NCBI RefSeq assembly: GCF_003315515.1
Contig: NZ_QNRY01000001.1
Location: forward strand, 124,001 to 188,000
Source of the DNA: Brenneria salicis ATCC 15712 = DSM 30166
Lineage (GTDB): Bacteria; Pseudomonadota; Gammaproteobacteria; Enterobacterales; Enterobacteriaceae
Direction of reading: 5' to 3'
DNA length: 64,000 nt
Shown here: positions 59,777 to 64,000 of the stretch, one piece after another
Position numbering within the stretch: position 1 is the first letter of the stretch
Layout: each line of letters opens with the position of its first letter
Made by a program: the position numbers and the translations under genes
The notes under the pieces: generated by a model
Told to the model about the DNA's origin: nothing
Databases searched by the model: none
What the model saw: the letters and a program-made list of their open reading frames with translations, nothing else

Positions 59777-60743
59777 TGTCCTCAAACCCGGACTGGCGAC
59801 TTCCGTGCAGGATACGGGACGCGAAGGCTATTATCATCTCGGCATACCCCCCTCCGGCGGCCTGGATCAATATTCTCTGCGGATGGCGAATCTGCTGGTA
59901 GGCAACCCACAATCAGCCGCTGTGCTTGAAATTACGTTACTGGGGCCGGAACTGGAATTCACGGATAAAGGGTGGGTGGCGCTCTGCGGCGCGAGCATGA
60001 AACCGCAACTGGATGGGATGGAAATGCCCATGCATGCCGCTTTCAGCGTCAAGGCCGGACAGATCCTGCGTTTTGGTTATGCCGCCGCGGGGTGCCGCAG
60101 TTATCTGGCCGTGGCTGGCGGTATCGCCGTACCTGCCGCATTGGGCAGCCGCTCCACTTATTCATTGGGCGCGCTGGGCGGCCATCAGGGGCGTCGGCTG
60201 GAAGCGAATGACGTGCTGCCGATCGGAATTCCGAGCACCACAGTCAAACCGGGGATCAGCATCCCTGCTGATTATCTGCCGGTGCTTAGCAAGGAGGTAT
60301 CGTTGCGCATGGTGCCTGGCTTGTACATTCATCGTGTGACCCCGGACGCGATAGAACAATTTTTTGCCGATAGCTGGTCAGTGGGAACGGAGGCGGACCG
60401 TATCGGCTACCGGCTGAAAGGCGGCAATCCGCTGGTTTTCCAGCCGCGCACGCCGCCGTTTGGCGCGGGCTCGGATCCCTCCAACATCGTGGATGCCTGT
60501 TATCCGATTGGTTCGATACAGGTCCCCGGCGGACTGGAACCGATTGTCCTATTGCGTGATGCGGTATCCGGCGGCGGTTATATGACGCTGGGAACGGTGA
60601 TCAGTGCCGATTTGGATATCATCGGGCAGTTGCAGCCCAATTATCGCGTGCGTTTTGTGCCGATCTCACTGGAAGAAGCGCTGGAAGCGCGACGGCTATA
60701 TCGTCAACGGCTGGATGGACTTGAACATTTATTTGTGAACTAA
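59766..60743 (+). CDS. pxpC: PxpC/KipA-family carboxyltransferase-type subunit
   Basis: A 325-residue protein of the KipA/AHS2 family (carboxyltransferase domain, subdomain A and B). It shows INVLKPGLATSVQDTGREGYYHLGIPPSGGLDQYS, SRSTYSLGALGGHQGR, and SGGGYMTLGTVISADLDIIGQL near the C-terminus. The ATG at 59766 lies inside pxpB. It completes the operon pxpA-carrier-carboxylase-pxpB-pxpC. A transposase remnant on the other strand starts within its last 15 bases, with no clear terminator. Confidence 0.88.
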   Translation: MQINVLKPGLATSVQDTGREGYYHLGIPPSGGLDQYSLRMANLLVGNPQSAAVLEITLLGPELEFTDKGWVALCGASMKPQLDGMEMPMHAAFSVKAGQILRFGYAAAGCRSYLAVAGGIAVPAALGSRSTYSLGALGGHQGRRLEANDVLPIGIPSTTVKPGISIPADYLPVLSKEVSLRMVPGLYIHRVTPDAIEQFFADSWSVGTEADRIGYRLKGGNPLVFQPRTPPFGAGSDPSNIVDACYPIGSIQVPGGLEPIVLLRDAVSGGGYMTLGTVISADLDIIGQLQPNYRVRFVPISLEEALEARRLYRQRLDGLEHLFVN

Positions 60744-61007
60744 ATCCATGAGGCCCATACGCAGAAACCAGCGACTGACGACGTTGAGCAAAGTTTCTTT
60801 CACCAGACGGCGCTTGAAAGGAATACCGAAGAGGTAACCCAATAACATCATTTTAATCAATCGCATGGATAAATGGCTGGTCGGTCATTATCGGGCAATT
60901 GAGATGGATTGCTTGTCGCGGATAAATTCGAAGTCGATGGCGGCATCAATTTTGCGCGCCAACGCCATCAGAAATTGCATGCCGGATTGAGCTACTTTTT
61001 TTAACAT
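60729..61007 (-). mobile_element. IS1182-type transposase N-terminal remnant
   Basis: Three minus-strand frames in a row read as the first about 100 residues of an IS1182/IS5-superfamily transposase. ATG 61007 gives ALARKIDAAIDFEFIRDK. A shifted frame near 60885 gives PDNDRPAIYPCD. A third frame (60866-60729) gives KMMLLGYLFGI..RRLVKETLLNVVSRWFLRMGLMD. The ends stop abruptly inside pxpC's last codons. At least two frameshifts and loss of the catalytic DDE part show it is dead. Confidence 0.75.
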
Positions 61008-61118
61008 TTAACCAGAACTGGTTCCTGACGGTCCTTATGAAATAATAGTTATGATTTTGTTCAGACGCATAATCTCACCTCCTGCTTTACCGTAGCGCGG
61101 TGTGATTAACGGGAAAAG

Positions 61119-61143
61119 AAAAAGCTCTGTCGTAGCAGAGCCT
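61119..61143 (-). terminator. Terminator of hicAB
   Basis: GCTCTG (61124-61129) pairs with CAGAGC (61136-61141) with a 6-base loop; on the minus strand it is followed by TTTTTCTTTT. It lies about 55 bases after the hicB stop. Confidence 0.78.
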
Positions 61144-61197
61144 TGAGGTTTCTTATGCGTTAAGTTGCTTAGCGTATAGTGATTTGGGTTAACGCAT

Positions 61198-61611
61198 TTA
61201 CGCGGCGATCAGTTCCAGGCGTTTGCCTAACGCCGCGATCGCCTTCTGGATGGTGTCGATTTTTGTGGAGTGATGCAGATCAAATAGCCGAGTTACTTCC
61301 TGTTTTTTAATCCCCATACGCGACGCCAGTTCAACCTGAGTTAAACCGGAATCGATAAAGACATTCAGCATGATGACTTTCGCCGCGACGCTGGATGGCA
61401 CCTCAACATAATCACCGGTAACTTCTCCCGGCAACGGTACTCGCTGGTTATCCTCAAAGTAGAAATCAAAGGATGTCATCAGCGCATCAAGGGCCATCGC
61501 CAGCGCTTCTTCTCGCGTGTCGCCCTGAGTTAGGGCCTCCGGTATATCCGGGAACGAAACCACATAGCCGCCTGAATCCGGGTCTAACTCTAAATTTACT
61601 GGATATCGCAT
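61198..61611 (-). CDS. hicB: HicB antitoxin
   Basis: HicB neutralises HicA and represses the operon. The 137-residue product has the partial RNase-H-fold HicB domain (MRYPVNLELDPDSGGYVVSFPDIPEALTQGDTREEA in parts) and a C-terminal XRE-type HTH (LTQVELASRMGIKKQEVTRLFD). It lies 48 bases after hicA with a stable UUCG-loop hairpin in between. Confidence 0.9.
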   Translation of the reverse strand: MRYPVNLELDPDSGGYVVSFPDIPEALTQGDTREEALAMALDALMTSFDFYFEDNQRVPLPGEVTGDYVEVPSSVAAKVIMLNVFIDSGLTQVELASRMGIKKQEVTRLFDLHHSTKIDTIQKAIAALGKRLELIAA

Positions 61612-61636
61612 ATCGATATGATGAATCTCCGCGAGT

Positions 61637-61656
61637 ACCAGCCCCGAAGGGCTGGT
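61637..61656 (-). other. UUCG-capped hairpin between hicA and hicB
   Basis: ACCAGCCC (61637-61644) and GGGCTGGT (61649-61656) form a perfect 8-bp stem; on the minus-strand RNA the loop is UUCG, an exceptionally stable cap. It lies just after the hicA stop and may set the HicA:HicB ratio. There is no T tract on that strand. Confidence 0.6.
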
Positions 61657-61659
61657 TTG

Positions 61660-61839
61660 TTATTTCAGGCCAAGTTGCTTAAGAATTGCCTTTCTTAGCG
61701 GTTCCTTTATCTCAGCGCCGGGATGTCTTGGCATTACGCTTCGCCTCCCGTTGTATCTCAGTTTCAGATGGTTAGTACCGTTTGAAACCTCGACTCCTTG
61801 AGATTCAAGCCACCGCCTGAACTCGCTTTGCTTCACCAT
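61660..61839 (-). CDS. hicA: HicA toxin, mRNA interferase
   Basis: A 59-residue HicA toxin that cleaves mRNA and tmRNA. MVKQSEFRRWLESQGVEV leads to the catalytic His24 in GTNHLKLRYNGRR, then MPRHPGAEIKEPLRKAILKQLGL. GGAGGA sits 1-6 bases before the ATG. Length and motif order are typical. It is upstream of hicB, as usual. Confidence 0.9.
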   Translation of the reverse strand: MVKQSEFRRWLESQGVEVSNGTNHLKLRYNGRRSVMPRHPGAEIKEPLRKAILKQLGLK

Positions 61840-61844
61840 TCCTC

Positions 61845-61900
61845 CATTCTGTTGAATATGGGATTAAAGTAATCATTTATGCTTACCATATCAACATTTT
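61845..61900 (-). promoter_or_regulatory. Candidate hicAB promoter and operator
   Basis: GTTGAATATGG (61851-61861) and CCATATCAAC (61886-61895) form an inverted repeat with one bulge that brackets a TTGATA-N17-TACTTT promoter read on the minus strand. It lies just upstream of hicA, the place where HicB would bind. The remainder of 61900-61985 holds nothing I recognise. Confidence 0.45.
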
Positions 61901-61988
61901 TATTTACGTTTTTAAATGCAATTCTATCTGCACTGCCAGCCAATTAATGACAGGAACGGACATAAGACGAATCTGAATGAAAAATGAT

Positions 61989-62116
61989 CTTTATCCGAGC
62001 GGCTATACCGGAAACAAGGCGTTGATATGAAAGTCCTGCTTGGACATAAGAACCAATCAATGACCGACATGTACAACGATGACCGGGGTAAAGAATGGAT
62101 AACCATTGCCGTTTAA
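61989..62116 (+). pseudogene. Tyrosine-recombinase (phage integrase) C-terminal fragment
   Basis: The frame SLSERLYRKQGVDMKVLLGHK followed by QSMTDMYNDDRGKEWITIAV, ending at TAA 62114-62116, matches the C-terminal catalytic block of lambda-type integrases: the LLGHK histidine and the nucleophile Tyr in MYNDDRG. A TGA lies directly upstream and no start or N-terminal domain was found. It is a remnant of an integrated element next to hicAB. Confidence 0.75.
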
Positions 62117-62158
62117 ATAGCTCAGATTATACATTGTTTTAAGAAGAATTTTGACGGA

Positions 62159-62204
62159 AGTAAAAACAGCGGTTTTTGCCATCATCACAGAGGCAAAAAC
62201 CGCT
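62159..62204 (-). terminator. Terminator of ushA
   Basis: AGCGGTTTTTGCC (62168-62180) pairs perfectly with GGCAAAAACCGCT (62192-62204); on the minus strand it runs into GTTTTTAC. It begins 12 bases after the ushA stop. Confidence 0.85.
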
Positions 62205-62215
62205 ATTCCTATAAG

Positions 62216-63868
62216 TTACTTATAAACAATCTCACCTTTCGGCGCATAGGCTTGCGCATCCAGTGGGGAATGCTTCTGGATATACTGTTTCAACACTTCG
62301 GCATCGACAAAACCGGTATTTACGTAGCTGGGTAAGCTATCAATACGCGGATAGCCATCCCCGCCCATCGCGTAAAAATTCAGCGTAGCCATGCGATAAA
62401 CTTTATCCGCCCGTAATGGCTCGCCTTTAATTTTAACATTTTGTACGCCTTTGCCATCGGCAATCAGGCTGACGTTAAGGAACTGCGCATAGGCGCCGGA
62501 ATCGACCTGTTTATTGGCGACAACGGCCAGATATTTTTCGATTTCGCTGCCTTGCATATCCACATAAACCAGGGTGTTGGCAAAAGGCTGGACTTTCAGC
62601 ACATTTTTATAGGTGATATCACCGGATTCAATGGAATCACGCACGCCGCCGCCACTCATGACCGCAAAGTCCGCGTTGGCGCGTTCAAGCTGCGCCGACA
62701 ACAATACCCGCGCCAGATTGGTCTGGTGGAAACGAACCTGACTGCGATCGCCTTCCAGTTTTCCTTTGACGCTGCCGATTTTCACGTCCAGTTGCGTCTG
62801 GCCCTTCTCCTGGAACGGCGTCAGCATTTTCAACATCGCGGGGTCCTGCTCGATTTCCTGCGTGTAGAAAACCCGCTCGGTTTTGCCGTCCGCCGTCTCA
62901 ACGTTTTTCTTCAGGTTGATCGGAACAAGCTGGTAATGCTCCAGTTTCAATTCACCATTACGAAAGGTAAAATCCGCACGGCCGACATATTTACCCCACT
63001 CATGCGCCTGAACAATCCAGGTGCCGTTTTGACGATCCGGGGCACACGGCGTACCCGGCACATAGTTCGCCTGTTTTTTATTTTCGCCGGCCATACAAAC
63101 CGGATCTTGTGAATGACCGCCGACAATCATGTCCAGATAGCCCGCAGGCAGGCTGCGTGCCATTTCAACATCACCCGGCGCGTTGGAACCGTGATTACCG
63201 TCGTCATAATGTCCCATGTGCGTCGCGGCAATGATCACATCCGGTTTTTCCGCCCGACGCAGTTGCTCCACCACCTGTCGGGCCTCGGTCGCTGGCTGAC
63301 GAAATTCGATATCCGTAAAAAACTCAGGATTGCCCAGTTTGGCGGTATCGTCGGTTGTCAGGCCGATAACCGCAATTTTCACCCCTTGTTTATCAAACAA
63401 GGCATAAGGCTCGAACAGACGCTTATTGGTGCTCTTTTGATAAATGTTGGCGGAAAGCAACGGAAAATTGGCCCATTTCTGCTGCTGACGCAGCACGGAA
63501 AGCGGATTATCAAATTCGTGATTACCTAGCACCATCGCATCATAGCCAACCATGCTCATACCACGAAAATCAGGTTCCGCATCCTGTAAATCCGACTCAG
63601 GCACCCCGGTATTAATATCGCCGCCGGAGAGCAACAGGACACTACCGCCCTTGCCGGCGACCTCCTGACGAATTTGCTCCACCAGGGTTTTCTGCGCCGC
63701 CAGCCCATACTCGCCATACTCGTTCTGCCAGAAATGCCCGTGGTGATCGTTGGTATGCAATACCGTGATGGCATACGTTTTATCTTTTTCCCAGGCCATT
63801 GCTCCCACGGACGTTAGCGCCAGCGATACCGCAACCGCACAGCCCAGAGCTTTTATTGAAAAACGCAT
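62216..63868 (-). CDS. ushA: UshA periplasmic UDP-sugar hydrolase/5'-nucleotidase
   Basis: UshA breaks down UDP-glucose and nucleotides in the periplasm for salvage. The 550-residue product has a signal peptide (MRFSIKALGCAVAVSLALTS, cleaved after AMA), the metallophosphatase motifs TVLHTNDHHGHFW, SGGDINTG, VLGNHEFDN, THMGHYDDG and GGHSQDPVC, and a C-terminal substrate domain with GGVRDSIESGDIT and NFYAMGGDGYPR. The ATG at 63868 follows GGGAG and begins the signal peptide; an upstream in-frame ATG (63928) adds an unrelated 20 residues. The last 72 bases of the window hold no feature. Confidence 0.96.
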   Translation of the reverse strand: MRFSIKALGCAVAVSLALTSVGAMAWEKDKTYAITVLHTNDHHGHFWQNEYGEYGLAAQKTLVEQIRQEVAGKGGSVLLLSGGDINTGVPESDLQDAEPDFRGMSMVGYDAMVLGNHEFDNPLSVLRQQQKWANFPLLSANIYQKSTNKRLFEPYALFDKQGVKIAVIGLTTDDTAKLGNPEFFTDIEFRQPATEARQVVEQLRRAEKPDVIIAATHMGHYDDGNHGSNAPGDVEMARSLPAGYLDMIVGGHSQDPVCMAGENKKQANYVPGTPCAPDRQNGTWIVQAHEWGKYVGRADFTFRNGELKLEHYQLVPINLKKNVETADGKTERVFYTQEIEQDPAMLKMLTPFQEKGQTQLDVKIGSVKGKLEGDRSQVRFHQTNLARVLLSAQLERANADFAVMSGGGVRDSIESGDITYKNVLKVQPFANTLVYVDMQGSEIEKYLAVVANKQVDSGAYAQFLNVSLIADGKGVQNVKIKGEPLRADKVYRMATLNFYAMGGDGYPRIDSLPSYVNTGFVDAEVLKQYIQKHSPLDAQAYAPKGEIVYK

Positions 63869-64000
63869 GAAAAATCTCCCTTTATTTTTTAAATACCCAA
63901 CAGAGATGGATAAAAGAATCCGGCCCATCAGACTAGCACAGACAGCCCCAGTCCGCTGGGAAGCGGCGAAAAGGCCATGATAACGGTATTTCTCAACCGA

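Overview
The window is chromosomal DNA from an enterobacterium. Almost every gene has a close Escherichia coli counterpart of the same length, and the mix of loci (gcvR-bcp-bepA, menFDHBCE, rcsDB/rcsC-gyrA, nrdAB-yfaE, a Fur-type iron locus, a LamB/YcsF-biotin carboxylase cluster) points to the Pectobacteriaceae (Brenneria, Pectobacterium, Dickeya, Lonsdalea and relatives). The exact genus cannot be fixed from sequence reading alone. No tRNA, rRNA or CRISPR array was seen.

Layout. 1-9.0 kb: dapA (cut by the window edge), gcvR fused in frame to bcp, bepA, yfgD, hda, uraA, upp, and the purMN operon with a PurR box. 9.0-12.5 kb: a Fur-box-preceded pair made of a periplasmic iron-chelate binding protein and a TonB-dependent receptor. 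12.5-18 kb: ybbP-ybbA, tesA, ybbO, ybbN. 18-21.3 kb: a broken copD, yobA, yfaY, yfaZ. 21.4-28.5 kb: the menaquinone operon menFDHBCE. 28.5-29.3 kb: an AT-rich gene-free stretch with an isolated terminator. 29.3-36.8 kb: an MFS transporter followed closely by rcsD-rcsB, with rcsC convergent. 36.9-44.7 kb: gyrA, ubiG, nrdA-nrdB-yfaE with DnaA and NrdR sites. 44.8-45.3 kb: a small unrecognised gene with a secretion-like N-terminus and a HrpL-box-like upstream sequence. 45.5-52.6 kb: qmcA-ybbJ, cueR, copA, ybaP, ybaK, yjiA. 52.6-55.4 kb: yjiX and btsT with a BtsR site. 55.4-60.7 kb: a LysR regulator divergent from pxpA, a small biotin carrier, a biotin carboxylase, pxpB and pxpC. 60.7-62.1 kb: a scar of mobile DNA (IS1182-type transposase fragment, hicAB toxin-antitoxin, integrase tail). 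62.2-63.9 kb: ushA.

The most interesting points are: (1) the five-gene pxpA/biotin-carrier/biotin-carboxylase/pxpB/pxpC operon, which together holds all the parts of a split urea-carboxylase-like enzyme plus a lactam-hydrolase-type subunit; (2) a complete frameshift signal inside copA (slippery heptamer, immediate -1 stop, and an H-type pseudoknot whose two stems pair perfectly), predicting a separate copper chaperone; (3) the small Ser-rich protein gene at 44.9 kb with a HrpL-like box, a possible orphan type III secreted protein; (4) genes in decay or rearrangement: the gcvR-bcp fusion by one extra A, copD with a frameshift and an internal deletion, and the IS/integrase remnants around hicAB.

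How genes cooperate: purM-purN and upp-uraA serve purine synthesis and uracil salvage; menFDHBCE runs from chorismate to DHNA-CoA, with ubiG supplying the ubiquinone branch; rcsC-rcsD-rcsB form the envelope-stress phosphorelay; nrdA-nrdB-yfaE make dNTPs and maintain the NrdB cofactor; cueR controls copA; btsT-yjiX-yjiA belong to pyruvate uptake.
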